From assembly GCA_019694135.1 (NCBI GenBank), contig JAIBCM010000008.1, positions 1 through 33,656 on the forward strand: a stretch of DNA of 33,656 nucleotides. The letters run 5' to 3'. The number at the start of each line of letters is the position of its first letter. The stretch's first letter is position 1. The notes below the pieces were generated by a model, which made no database searches, was not told where the DNA came from, and saw only the letters and a program-made list of their open reading frames with translations. Source of the DNA: Verrucomicrobiia bacterium (GTDB taxonomy: Bacteria > Verrucomicrobiota > Verrucomicrobiia > JADLBR01 > JAIBCM01). This document shows, piece after piece, positions 16,467 through 25,617 of this stretch. The translations under genes and the position numbers were made by a program.

Positions 16467-18212
16467 ATGAAAAATTATTTTTACTATCTTTTGAGCACAT
16501 TGGTTTTTTCATCGATATGCATGTCACAAGCAGCTCCTATTTCACAACCCGCGCCTAATTCCGCGCTATTTACCTTTAGCACTTTACTAGATCAACCCAC
16601 AGTTATCGCTGATTCTTCGACCAATTTCGGAACCTTCTTTTTGAATAATACTACAGGCACGGTTTGGGACGTGAATCTTGATATTTCGCTTTTTCATGGA
16701 CGTCCTTCTGATTTAGAAATCTATCTCACCTCGCCCCAAGGCACACGTGTGACTTTAACAGCTGGCAATGGACCAACTAATTACGCCGATCTTTTTAACC
16801 CCTTGCTTTTCGACGATCAGGCACAAATTCCACTTTCTGATTATGTGATCACTAACAGTGGCTCAAAAACTACTTTAATTCCCGAAGGCTCCTTAGATAA
16901 ATTTGAGGGCGAAAATCCTGAAGGCACCTGGCAACTGTCAGTCGTTGACACTCAATCGGGTTATAGCGGCATTCTTTCCAATGCTACGCTTACAGTCACC
17001 ACTATGACTGAGCTTGATATTACCCACACCCACACAGTCACCGTCACCAACCCAGCCGCTTTGCTCGATCTTGATCAGGAGAACAATCTTTTTACTGTAA
17101 CAGTCACCAACATTGGTCATTTTTTGGCACAAGTCAAAGTGCAAACCTGGCTTCAGCATCCCATCTGCTCCGATCTAGATATTTATTTAATCTCGCCAGC
17201 GGGCACTTTCATGGCTCTTACAACAGATAACGGCCAAAAAAAAGCTAATGTTTTTTATGGAACAACTTGGGACGATCACGCTTCCATCTTAGTGACTCAA
17301 GCCACTTATACAAACGACTCGCCTTATGAATATTTAGTTCCTGAAGGAGCTCTGGCTGCATGCAAAGGAGAAAATCCCAACGGAACATGGACTTTACTCA
17401 TTGTCGATGACACGGAATTTGATACGGGAACATTGGAGAAATGGAGCCTGACTTTTGAAACCCTACCAGGATTGATCACCGATGTAACGGGCGATGATTT
17501 TACTGATATTATCACTGTAAAGAAAAAGTCAGTTTACGTAATTCCGATGAAAAACGGTGCTCCAATCGGAGGCGCTTTATTAGCGGGTTTTATTCCCAAC
17601 AAAAAATACAAACCTGTTGCCGTCAATGAATTCACAGGCGATCAACAAGCAGACCTTTTGTTACAACATGATACCTTTCTCACAATCCTAGCTTTCTCTA
17701 ATAGTTATCTCATTAACAATCCTATCGACCTAGGAGTCACGATTAACCCCAACTATCAAGTTGTTGCCACCTCTGATTTAAATCAAGATGGATTGATTGA
17801 TTTCATTTCGCAAAACAAAAGTCAACTCGGCGTTACGCTTACGCACAAAAAAGAAAATGCAGTCAGTTACCAATTCCAGCAACTCGAAATAGGACAAAGC
17901 GGAACTATTGTTGGTATAAATCGCACCAATCTTTTTCAGCAAATCAAATCCACTCTCTACTCTATCCCAATTGTTTATGAAGGTAGCAATAGTTTTCATC
18001 TCGGCGAACCGGTCATGATAAGTTCCGATATTCGTCCTTCTTTTAAAATTAGAGGAGTGGCCGAGTTATCTCCCTTAAATCCTGGCAGTGAATTCATTAT
18101 TCAACAAGGTTCAGCGATCGCCTATGGGCCTACCAATGTAGCACGCCATATTAAACCTTTTTATAAAGGAAAAGGTCGTGGCAATCTCGGTAAAGTCATT
18201 GGACCAAAATAA
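16467..18212 (+). CDS. Secreted two-P-domain protein (B1)
   Basis: This 581-aa protein has a signal peptide (about residues 1-23, ending SQA|AP). Two P-domain-like units follow: the first with SPQGTRVTL, FDDQA and PEGSLDKFEGENPEGTW, the second with SPAGTF, WDDHA and PEGALAACKGENPNGTW. From about residue 335 a C-terminal module of five repeats of about 47 residues begins (VTGDDFTDI, FTGDQQADL, DLNQDGLIDF and two degenerate copies), ending GKVIGPK. It is a close paralogue of B2 and has the same architecture as A1 with fewer P-domains. Like A1, it has no catalytic domain. It is probably cotranscribed with A1, and no SD is visible. The partner or ligand is unknown. Confidence 0.8.
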   Translation: MKNYFYYLLSTLVFSSICMSQAAPISQPAPNSALFTFSTLLDQPTVIADSSTNFGTFFLNNTTGTVWDVNLDISLFHGRPSDLEIYLTSPQGTRVTLTAGNGPTNYADLFNPLLFDDQAQIPLSDYVITNSGSKTTLIPEGSLDKFEGENPEGTWQLSVVDTQSGYSGILSNATLTVTTMTELDITHTHTVTVTNPAALLDLDQENNLFTVTVTNIGHFLAQVKVQTWLQHPICSDLDIYLISPAGTFMALTTDNGQKKANVFYGTTWDDHASILVTQATYTNDSPYEYLVPEGALAACKGENPNGTWTLLIVDDTEFDTGTLEKWSLTFETLPGLITDVTGDDFTDIITVKKKSVYVIPMKNGAPIGGALLAGFIPNKKYKPVAVNEFTGDQQADLLLQHDTFLTILAFSNSYLINNPIDLGVTINPNYQVVATSDLNQDGLIDFISQNKSQLGVTLTHKKENAVSYQFQQLEIGQSGTIVGINRTNLFQQIKSTLYSIPIVYEGSNSFHLGEPVMISSDIRPSFKIRGVAELSPLNPGSEFIIQQGSAIAYGPTNVARHIKPFYKGKGRGNLGKVIGPK

Positions 18213-18224
18213 ATTTCAATTTTA

Positions 18225-18257
18225 GCTTAATCTTTCAAAATTAAGCGTATAAGTTTT
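18225..18257 (+). terminator. Probable terminator after B1
   Basis: A 7-bp stem GCTTAAT/ATTAAGC (18225-18231 with 18240-18246), an 8-base loop and a T-run starting 7 bases later. It marks the boundary between the two duplicated A-B units. The stem is AT-rich, so efficiency is uncertain. Confidence 0.45.
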
Positions 18258-18353
18258 TCTAATTTTAAAATTTTTTATTTTTTACATTATTTTTACACCA
18301 TTTCCCTTTCTTTTTGCAAAAATGTGAATAAATTGCCCCATTGTTTTATTGTT

Positions 18354-21300
18354 ATGCCAAGGAAAATTTATTTAGCTGTGTTTTGTATGCTGACATTGTC
18401 TTACTCAGCAAGGGCGGTGTCACCCCAACCTCCGAATGGAAATAATGTTTCTTCAAAAAGCGTTGTTTTTGACCAAAATCAACCTCTGCCAATTCCTATG
18501 AATGGCGATCCCATGGAGGTTACTTTTAATGTTCAGGGAGTGGAAGGCAACGTTTGGGATATAGATCTAGAAACTTTTATTAAGCATTTCACACCAAATG
18601 ATTTAACTATCATTTTAACAAGTCCATCTGGAAAAAGTGTCACTCTCATGTCGCATGAAGGCAAAGCCATGCAACAAACGAATATTGTTAGCGATCTAGC
18701 CGTGTTGCATACCAATACTGTTCCCCCTAACGCCAAACCTGATTTTCCCTTCGGTGATTTTAATCTTCAATTTTTCAACGAAGTACTCAATGGAGCTCTC
18801 TGGGACGATCAAGCGGAGTTAACTGTTGGACAAGTTCAATATTCTACCATGGCTCAATCACAACAACCCACCCTACAGCCCGAGGGTGCTTTGGACGCTT
18901 TTCGTGGGGAAAACCCCAATGGTTTTTGGAAATTGACCATTATTGATAAAACGCCTAACACCCAAATCACAGTTACAGGCACTGAAACATGGGAGTGGAC
19001 TAATGATGATGAAGGATTTCCAATTGCTATTTTGCCTGGTCCTCCAGGGCAATACCAAATCGACTTCGTTTGTGATAACAAACAAATGCAATTTCAGTGG
19101 GGTAGTTTAATCACTTGTGATCATACTTTCTTATTTTATAATCCTAATCTTGATGAAACTGGCTATGATTTTTTCTTTAGACTCAAAGCTGATTCAGAGC
19201 TACCAATAAATAACAGCGATCAAGAGCTAATCAGTGCCACATTGCACATCACTAGTCTTACCGAAAATCATCCTTTCAAATGGGCTTTTGCTACTAACAG
19301 TATTCAAACTGCAATCCAAGATGCCTCTGTTACCAGTTCAGATATTATTGTAACAAACTTAGGAAATAACCTTAAGGAGCTAAAACTCTTCACCGAACTA
19401 CAACACAACTTTTGTGGTGATTTAAAAATTTCTTTAACTTCTCCTTCCCAAAAAATCATTCTGATTTCAGCCAATAATGGCGGTAACTTAAAAAATTTAT
19501 TCACTGATACACTTTGGGATGATCAAGCTGTAACGCCCATCACAGACGCAATTTGTCAAGATAATGTCACAAAACACACTATGATTCCAGAGGGTAAATT
19601 GGCAGCATTTCGCGGAGAAAACCCAAACGGAAAATGGACTCTAACTGTAACTGATCAAGCAGGTAATAATAGCTCCGGCCAACTTTTAAAATGGGGATTA
19701 CGTTTCAACACCTATATTAACCCAATCCAACCACCTGCTGCATTGCCTATCCCTTCTGCCCCCTCTGAAATAACAACATCTGTTTTTAATTTTACCAATG
19801 CACAAGCCTCTCAAATTCTCAATTTTCAGCCAAAAGAAATTCCATTCAACGTGGAAAATCTACCTGGCACAGTTTGGAGCGCAAACCTAACCACTTTCTT
19901 TACTCACCCTTCTAGTAAAGATTTGGAATTGAAATTAACCGCTCCTTCAGGAGAAGAAGTTATTATTTCAAGCAAAAACGGTTATCAGCACGGACCTTTT
20001 GATGAAATTTTCATGCTCGACCAAAATGTTAATCAACCCAACAATACTCCCGTCTTTCCTTTTCCGAACTTTATTCCACCTCCTTATAGCCAGGTTTTTA
20101 ATGGAACCCTTTGGGACGATCAAGCTGTGTTACCAGTTGCTGATGAAGATTACCTTATCGGCAATCTGCCTCATTTCCAATTAATTCCAGAAGGCTCATT
20201 TGATATATTCAAAGGTATAAATCCCAATGGTGTCTGGAAATTAACTATCCTAGATGGGCGAGATAATCAACCCATCAAAGGAATACAACATTGGTTAGAT
20301 GGTGATAGCCCTATTCAAGAAAACATTATTGGCACAACAGGAGCTATTGCCAGCAATATCCTACAAATAGTTACTGCTGCAGGTGAGGTAACTACGAAGG
20401 AAAAAAGTTTTACCAATACAGAAACTATAGCAATTAACGACTTAGAAACTAAAATTTCTGAAATCAATGTGGCTGACATTGGCAATGTCATTGAACAAGT
20501 TAAAGTTTTTACTAAAATCACACATCCTAAATCAGGAGAGCTTAATCTGAAACTCACTGCTCCTTCAGGTAAAACTGTTATTCTTTCCACAGGTAATGGT
20601 GGTGATAACGCAAATGTGTTTAATGGCACGCTGTGGAATGATCGAGCACCAGGTGATCTTCGTGTCACAGGCGTTAATTTTGTGAACGGTCAGGCCCAAC
20701 CTTTGCTCATCCCCGAAGGTGCTTTATCCCCATTTCGAGGTGAAAATCCCAATGGCAAATGGACCTTATCCATTAGCGATACCAAGGCCGGAGGCAATAC
20801 AGGCAATCTGCTAGAATGGAGCTTACAAATCAATAGCTACCTCAGTACATTACCACCCGTTGATGGATTTCCTCATATTCCCAAGCCTTTACCACCAGCT
20901 AACTTTACCAAGGGTAATGACTACGTTTTCGGCCAAAAAGGGAAAGTTGCCTATCTTTTAAAACAAGAAGACGGTAAAAGCTTAAGCGCACCTATTACCC
21001 TAGGAAACTTGCCTGCCAAACATAAAATTGTAGCAGCCAATCATTTTGCTATTCCGGGTCAATCCAATCAAATGGTTTGTGTGATTCTTCAAAATAAAAC
21101 TCAATTGTTTGCCAAAGCCGTTGGAGCTAATGGCAGTAGTTTTAGCGATGCTCCTTTAACACTTCCCAGCCTCACCGATCGTAAAGACAAACTCGTTGCC
21201 AGCGGTGATTTAAATCGTGATGGGTACAATGATCTCATCATCCAAGGTCGTCGTAAAAGTGTGCAAGCTTTTTTAGGGCCTGAATTTAGCCCTTTCCCTC

Positions 21301-21626
21301 TGACGAATATTTTTAAAAAATATGGAAAAGTCGTGGGTGTGGCTGATGGAAAAATCTTAACCCGTAAAAAAGGTCTTCTCTATGCCACTACGGTAGGCAT
21401 TGAAAGTAACGGCTTCACCCCTACAACTACTTTAATTGGCAATGGCTTAAAATCATCGCTTAAAATTCGCGGCGTAGCCGATATTCTCAAGAAACCCGGC
21501 CTGGAATTAATTACGCAAGAAGGAAATAAAATTGGCTACGGCCCTCTTAATTTGAATGGATCTTTTGGCTATCTTTACACCAATCGAACCGATCTCTCTC
21601 TAGGAAAAGCCGTAGGCCCTAAATAA
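18354..21626 (+). CDS. Large secreted P-domain array protein (A2)
   Basis: With the ATG at 18354 this is 1090 aa; a GTG at 18324 would add 10 residues before the signal peptide and is less likely. The signal peptide ends YSARA before VSPQPP, and the mature N-terminus matches that of A1. It has four P-domain-like units with WDDQA, WDDQA, WDDQA and WNDRA; the Arg variant falls in the fourth unit in both A1 and A2. Units 1 and 3 again have the long inserted loop. A Pro-rich linker leads to the C-terminal module with DLNRDGYND, ending GKAVGPK. The domain-by-domain match to A1 shows duplication of a finished gene. No protease motif and no SD are seen. It is followed 13 bases later by B2. Confidence 0.8.
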   Translation: MPRKIYLAVFCMLTLSYSARAVSPQPPNGNNVSSKSVVFDQNQPLPIPMNGDPMEVTFNVQGVEGNVWDIDLETFIKHFTPNDLTIILTSPSGKSVTLMSHEGKAMQQTNIVSDLAVLHTNTVPPNAKPDFPFGDFNLQFFNEVLNGALWDDQAELTVGQVQYSTMAQSQQPTLQPEGALDAFRGENPNGFWKLTIIDKTPNTQITVTGTETWEWTNDDEGFPIAILPGPPGQYQIDFVCDNKQMQFQWGSLITCDHTFLFYNPNLDETGYDFFFRLKADSELPINNSDQELISATLHITSLTENHPFKWAFATNSIQTAIQDASVTSSDIIVTNLGNNLKELKLFTELQHNFCGDLKISLTSPSQKIILISANNGGNLKNLFTDTLWDDQAVTPITDAICQDNVTKHTMIPEGKLAAFRGENPNGKWTLTVTDQAGNNSSGQLLKWGLRFNTYINPIQPPAALPIPSAPSEITTSVFNFTNAQASQILNFQPKEIPFNVENLPGTVWSANLTTFFTHPSSKDLELKLTAPSGEEVIISSKNGYQHGPFDEIFMLDQNVNQPNNTPVFPFPNFIPPPYSQVFNGTLWDDQAVLPVADEDYLIGNLPHFQLIPEGSFDIFKGINPNGVWKLTILDGRDNQPIKGIQHWLDGDSPIQENIIGTTGAIASNILQIVTAAGEVTTKEKSFTNTETIAINDLETKISEINVADIGNVIEQVKVFTKITHPKSGELNLKLTAPSGKTVILSTGNGGDNANVFNGTLWNDRAPGDLRVTGVNFVNGQAQPLLIPEGALSPFRGENPNGKWTLSISDTKAGGNTGNLLEWSLQINSYLSTLPPVDGFPHIPKPLPPANFTKGNDYVFGQKGKVAYLLKQEDGKSLSAPITLGNLPAKHKIVAANHFAIPGQSNQMVCVILQNKTQLFAKAVGANGSSFSDAPLTLPSLTDRKDKLVASGDLNRDGYNDLIIQGRRKSVQAFLGPEFSPFPLTNIFKKYGKVVGVADGKILTRKKGLLYATTVGIESNGFTPTTTLIGNGLKSSLKIRGVADILKKPGLELITQEGNKIGYGPLNLNGSFGYLYTNRTDLSLGKAVGPK

Positions 21627-21639
21627 ATTTGTTTGCTTT

Positions 21640-23385
21640 ATGAAATGGCTTGCTTTGACATTTTTATTTTTTGCATCTTTTGTAAAAAGTTTTGCTCTAT
21701 TGGAAACACCACCTCCCAATGCTGCATTGTTAAATTTTACCACTTCGTTGACTCAATCAGCTCCTATTTCTGATCTTTCCACCAATGAATTTACATTTTT
21801 TCTCAATAATACCACAGGCGTCGTTTGGGATGTAAAACTTACCACTACCCTTGAGCATCCTCGTCCTTCTGACTTAGAAATTTATCTAACATCCCCCCAA
21901 GGAACTTCCGTGCCTTTAAGCTTGAGAAACGGCACTACCAATAGTGCGGATCTTTTTAATAATTTATCATGGCAAAGCCAAGCACCTGTTCCTATCACCG
22001 ATTATGTTGTGACCAATGGCATTTCTCCGGCTACAGTCACTCCTGAAGGCTCATTTGATGCTTGCTTTAAGGAAAACCCTGAAGGCACCTGGCAATTAAT
22101 TATTATTGATCGTGAAGCGGGCATGAGCGGCTTTTGCAGCAATGCAACTTTATCCGTAACGACTTTAGTGGGTAATTCCATTACACGAACTGGTACGTTT
22201 TTTGCCGCTAATTCTGTGACTGGAACTAATTTACCAGGCCCTATTCTCAGCTTATCTAGTAATGCCTTTTTCTTGGAAGTTACTAATGTTGGTCCTTATC
22301 TTTCACAAATTAAAGTTCAAACCTGGTTACGACACACCTTTAATTCAGATCTTGATATTTACCTTACCTCACCTGAAGGCACAACCGTTACCTTAACCAC
22401 CGATAACGGCGAAAATAAAACTGATGTTTTTAATGGCACGATTTGGGACGATCAAGCAACTATACTTGCTACCACTGCGCGTTATACTAATTCCACGCCT
22501 ATTGAATTTCTGATCCCGGAAGGTTCCCTGGCTGCATTTCGCGGTGAAGATCCAAACGGAACTTGGACACTTCGAATTTTTGACGATGTTGCTTTGGATG
22601 AGGGAGTTCTTGATGACTGGGGATTAATTCTCGATACTTTGCCTGGACTCATTACCGATGTTACGGGCGATCATTACACTGATATTGTAACCTCAAAAGG
22701 ACGCAAAATTTATGTATTGCAGATGATTAATGCAGCCCCTCAAGGTGCCTCCTTTGCTGGTCTTATTCCTAAAAAAAATAAAGCAGTTGCTATTAACGAA
22801 TTTACCGGCGATCAACAGGCAGACCTTTTATTACAACAAGATACTTTTCTTTCCATCATGGCTTTTTCCAATAGTTTCCTTATTAGCAATTCCATCACCC
22901 TTTCCGGGGACGTCATCCGACCTAAATATAAAGTCGTGGCGACAACAGACCTCAATCAAGATGGTCTCGTCGACATCATTTCACAAAATAAAAGTCAGTT
23001 GGGTTTAACTCTGGCTCGTAAAGACGACGGAGTTGTTAGCTACCAGTTTCAACCTCTGGAAATCGGTCAAACGGGTAAAATCGTAGGTGCCGATCGCACC
23101 AATTTGTTCCAACGCGTTAAATCCAGTCTCTACTCTATCCCTGTTGTCAATGAAGGAAGTAATAACTTTCATTTAGGTGATCCCATTCTCATTAGCAAAG
23201 ATTTGCGTCCCACTTTTCAGATTAGTGGTGTTGCAGAGTTATCACCGCTAGAGCCCGGCAACGAATTCATTATTCAAAGAGGTACCACCATCGGATATGG
23301 CCCCACCAATGTTGCTCGCAACATTACCACTCTCTATAAAGGTAAAGGACAAGGCAATATCGGTCGTGTTGTGGGTCCTCGTTAA
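21640..23385 (+). CDS. Secreted two-P-domain protein (B2)
   Basis: This 581-aa protein is the paralogue of B1, with a signal peptide (about residues 1-19, ending KSFA). In P-domain unit 1 the usual WDDQA reads WQSQA and the PEG block reads FDACFKENPEGTW, so it may have lost the Ca-binding Asp pair. Unit 2 keeps WDDQA and FRGEDPNGTW. The C-terminal module of five repeats (VTGDHYTDI, FTGDQQADL, DLNQDGLVDI and two weaker copies) ends GRVVGPR. Many stretches of this module are nearly the same as in B1 (FTGDQQADLLLQ, SQNKSQLG, LYSIP, YGPTNVAR), so it is the most conserved part of the pair. It is probably cotranscribed with A2. Confidence 0.8.
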   Translation: MKWLALTFLFFASFVKSFALLETPPPNAALLNFTTSLTQSAPISDLSTNEFTFFLNNTTGVVWDVKLTTTLEHPRPSDLEIYLTSPQGTSVPLSLRNGTTNSADLFNNLSWQSQAPVPITDYVVTNGISPATVTPEGSFDACFKENPEGTWQLIIIDREAGMSGFCSNATLSVTTLVGNSITRTGTFFAANSVTGTNLPGPILSLSSNAFFLEVTNVGPYLSQIKVQTWLRHTFNSDLDIYLTSPEGTTVTLTTDNGENKTDVFNGTIWDDQATILATTARYTNSTPIEFLIPEGSLAAFRGEDPNGTWTLRIFDDVALDEGVLDDWGLILDTLPGLITDVTGDHYTDIVTSKGRKIYVLQMINAAPQGASFAGLIPKKNKAVAINEFTGDQQADLLLQQDTFLSIMAFSNSFLISNSITLSGDVIRPKYKVVATTDLNQDGLVDIISQNKSQLGLTLARKDDGVVSYQFQPLEIGQTGKIVGADRTNLFQRVKSSLYSIPVVNEGSNNFHLGDPILISKDLRPTFQISGVAELSPLEPGNEFIIQRGTTIGYGPTNVARNITTLYKGKGQGNIGRVVGPR

Positions 23386-23406
23386 GCTTTCTAAGCTGGA
23401 CTTTTT
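23385..23406 (+). terminator. Weak terminator-like hairpin after B2
   Basis: A 5-bp stem AGCTT/AAGCT (23385-23389 with 23393-23397) and a 3-base loop, then GGAC and five Ts. It may be only an attenuator or chance, since the next gene starts 25 bases later on the same strand. Confidence 0.3.
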
Positions 23407-23430
23407 CATTCTTAACGCCAAGTTTACCTT

Positions 23431-23964
23431 ATGGCGCGTTATCTTTTTGGTTTCGTGATAGCTTGGTTAATTTGCCAAACAGCTTTTACTCAAACTTTAG
23501 TCAAACGCACTTATTGGGAAGTCAAAATTTCTGAGGATCAAAACTACGTAGTGGCTCTCGATGCGATCTCTTCTGTTGGACTTCATAATTACATTGTAGA
23601 TGGCGTATTGGAGGTTACAGAAACCTCCATCGACACGGAAGGCACAGCATTAGCTCGTTTTTATTACATTGAAAAATTGGAAGATACTACCTCTCCAGCG
23701 CCTGGCTTAACGGAAAAAGTGCAACCCGCAATCGAAGCAGCTAAAAAAGCTAAAGAAGCCCTGGAAACTCTTGCTGGAGGCGAAGCTAACAATCCCTTGG
23801 AATCTAAAAAAGTAACTAAAAACTATCCTGTCACTACCCATGCTAAAACGATCGAATATCGACTTGCAACCAAAGCCGATGTAAAAAAAATTTACGATAG
23901 CGTGAGCAAAGCGCTCAAAGAAAATTTAACAACCACTCAGGATTTCAGTAAAAGTGATAAATAA
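23431..23964 (+). CDS. Secreted protein of unknown function
   Basis: This 177-aa protein has a signal peptide (about residues 1-20, ending AFTQ). I do not recognise the family. The mature part starts with a predicted beta-rich segment (RTYWEVKISEDQNYVVALDA). A low-complexity Lys/Ala/Glu-rich helix follows (about 97-115, IEAAKKAKEALETLAGG), then a second mixed segment rich in Lys. No Cys pairs, lipobox or membrane anchor were seen. It lies 45 bases after B2 on the same strand and may share its transcript, so it could be exported with the P-domain proteins. No SD is visible. Confidence 0.65.
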   Translation: MARYLFGFVIAWLICQTAFTQTLVKRTYWEVKISEDQNYVVALDAISSVGLHNYIVDGVLEVTETSIDTEGTALARFYYIEKLEDTTSPAPGLTEKVQPAIEAAKKAKEALETLAGGEANNPLESKKVTKNYPVTTHAKTIEYRLATKADVKKIYDSVSKALKENLTTTQDFSKSDK

Positions 23965-24043
23965 TCTCATTTTTCAAAACAAAAATTCTCACTTTTTAAT
24001 AAAAAACTTTTTGTGTTTTCTCTAAACTCAATTAAATTAATAG

Positions 24044-25525
24044 ATGAAAAAATCATTTTTTTTAATAACTCTATTTTTATTTTTAAAACATAACTCTTTT
24101 TGCCAAGATTGGGAATGGGCTAAGCGAGCAGGAAGTATTAATAACGTTCCTTATCCTCTTCAACAACTCGACGCCAGCTATTCTTGTGCGGTCGATAAAT
24201 TAGGACACTGTTATATTACTGGTATGATTTATAGCCCCAATCAAACTGATACCGTTGCAGATTTTGATCAATGGGTTATCCAAGCCAAAACACCCCCTAC
24301 TCTTTACTTAGCTAAATATAACAACAATGGTAATGTGGAATGGGTTAAAACAGTTACTAACGCCGTAGGGCGCGCAGTAGCGGTAGATTCTCAAAATAAT
24401 GTTTATATCACTGGTAAATTTGGTTCACAAACCGTTTTTGAACAAAATCAGATCCTTAAATCCTTAGGTTCTAGCGATGTATTTTTAGCCAAATATACTC
24501 CTGAAGGACAATGTTCTTGGGCTATTAAAGGCGGCACGACTTCCGGAGAAGATGAAGGCCTAAGCATTGCAATCGATATTCGTAATCGTATCTACGTCAC
24601 GGGCAAAGTCGGACAAGGCTCTGGAAATTTCGAACATACTCCTTTAAAAGTTAATATCCCTAATAATGAAGGAGGCGATTTACATGTCGCTTTCTTAGCC
24701 CAAGCGGATCCTAGCGGTTATTGGGAATGGGCAAAACCCACTGTAGTTGAAGGTAGTTGTGCCTATAGCACAGGATACAGTATTGATACCGATGGTTTAG
24801 GAAACATTTACATTGCAGGCATCTATTCGGGCGGTTGTTCTTTCAGCAATACTATTAAATTAATTAGCACACTCAACGATGAAGATGTGGATGGATTTGT
24901 GGCAAAATATTCTTCAACCGGACAAGCCATTTGGGCAAAAAAAATTGGCTCCCCCCAAGCCGGCTCCAGCCAGGTTACCCAAGCTCTCATTGTTGACAAA
25001 AAAAATAATATTTACATCACCGGCCATTATCTCTCTGGCATCACTATTGGTAATATTACCTTTCCTTCGAAACCTTCTCAAGCTGCGGATGCTTACCTGG
25101 CTAAATTAAACTCGAATGGATCAGTTCTTTGGGCAAAAAACATTGGGAATCCGGTCGACCACGAAAACTTTAACACCTATGGCTGGTCTCTAGCACTTAG
25201 CGACTCGGACGCCGTTTATCTGGCAGGAGAATTCACACATGAAGTCAAATTCGATGCTAACAACTCTTTAATTCATCCTGACTTCGTAACTCCTAAGTTA
25301 TTTTTAGTCCGCTATAATTCAGACGCCACCTTCGGTTGGTCCTCTTACATCGAAAAACAAGGAGACGCCTATCCTTGGGGCCTAGCGAATTTTATAGAAG
25401 AAAATAAAGAAAATCTTTTTATCACTGGTGAGTTCCATAATTTTATGATTTTAGGAAATTACTTTCTACAAACTATAGGTGACGGCGACATCTTTCTCGC
25501 AAAAGGAGTCGTAAAAAAATATTAA
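24044..25525 (+). CDS. Secreted SBBP-type seven-repeat beta-propeller protein
   Basis: This 493-aa protein has a signal peptide (about residues 1-20, ending NSFCQ). About seven repeats follow, each with an aromatic block like WAKKIG and a strand pair like AVDSQNNVYITGKF. Copies of the latter include CYITG, VYITG, IYVTG, IYIAG, IYITG, VYLAG and LFITG. This fits the SBBP (beta-propeller repeat) family and would close one seven-bladed propeller. Unlike its upstream neighbours it lacks the C-terminal [VI]GP[RK] module and ends in GVVKKY. The gene is followed by a strong terminator. A binding or structural role outside the cytoplasm is likely; the ligand is unknown. Confidence 0.8.
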   Translation: MKKSFFLITLFLFLKHNSFCQDWEWAKRAGSINNVPYPLQQLDASYSCAVDKLGHCYITGMIYSPNQTDTVADFDQWVIQAKTPPTLYLAKYNNNGNVEWVKTVTNAVGRAVAVDSQNNVYITGKFGSQTVFEQNQILKSLGSSDVFLAKYTPEGQCSWAIKGGTTSGEDEGLSIAIDIRNRIYVTGKVGQGSGNFEHTPLKVNIPNNEGGDLHVAFLAQADPSGYWEWAKPTVVEGSCAYSTGYSIDTDGLGNIYIAGIYSGGCSFSNTIKLISTLNDEDVDGFVAKYSSTGQAIWAKKIGSPQAGSSQVTQALIVDKKNNIYITGHYLSGITIGNITFPSKPSQAADAYLAKLNSNGSVLWAKNIGNPVDHENFNTYGWSLALSDSDAVYLAGEFTHEVKFDANNSLIHPDFVTPKLFLVRYNSDATFGWSSYIEKQGDAYPWGLANFIEENKENLFITGEFHNFMILGNYFLQTIGDGDIFLAKGVVKKY

Positions 25526-25548
25526 ACTCTTTGTAGTTATCCCTCATA

Positions 25549-25583
25549 AAAAGAGGCAAGTTTGACTTGTCTCTTTTCTTTTT
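25549..25583 (+). terminator. Strong rho-independent terminator
   Basis: A 13-bp stem (25549-25561 with 25565-25577, one G-U pair) with a 3-base TTG loop, followed by a C and a run of Ts. It ends the transcript of the SBBP propeller gene. Confidence 0.85.
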
Positions 25584-25617
25584 ATAAAAGATCAAGCTAA
25601 GCTCACTATGCATCTTT

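Larger units (their letters stand above)
13097..18212 (+). repeat. First copy of the duplicated A-B gene pair
   Basis: Genes A1 (13097-16432) and B1 (16467-18212) correspond one to one with A2 (18354-21626) and B2 (21640-23385). Domain order, the length of each domain's loops and the C-terminal modules match position by position. B1 and B2 are both exactly 581 aa. The copies have diverged but align by eye over their whole length, which shows that the pair was duplicated as a unit. Confidence 0.9.
18354..23385 (+). repeat. Second copy of the duplicated A-B gene pair
   Basis: A2 (18354-21626) and B2 (21640-23385) repeat the A1-B1 pair in the same order and orientation. The A-B spacing is 13 bases here and 34 in the first copy. 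The divergence looks old: protein identity is clear throughout, but the DNA is not near-identical. Confidence 0.9.

Noticed and set aside
20315..20668. Minus-strand reading frame of 117 codons inside A2
   Set aside because: It mirrors conserved P-domain coding sequence (a similar shadow lies in A1 at 15337-15564) and has no independent support.
13097..23385. Repeated DNA blocks (such as GAAAATCCCAATGG) as a CRISPR array or mobile repeats
   Set aside because: They encode the GENPNG motif of P-domains in frame, with irregular spacing of hundreds of bases, so they are protein-domain repeats.
25562..25588. TTGACT-15-TATAAA as a promoter for the ABC transporter gene
   Set aside because: The -35 lies inside the stem-loop of a strong terminator and the spacer is short; the match is explained better by the terminator and AT-rich sequence.
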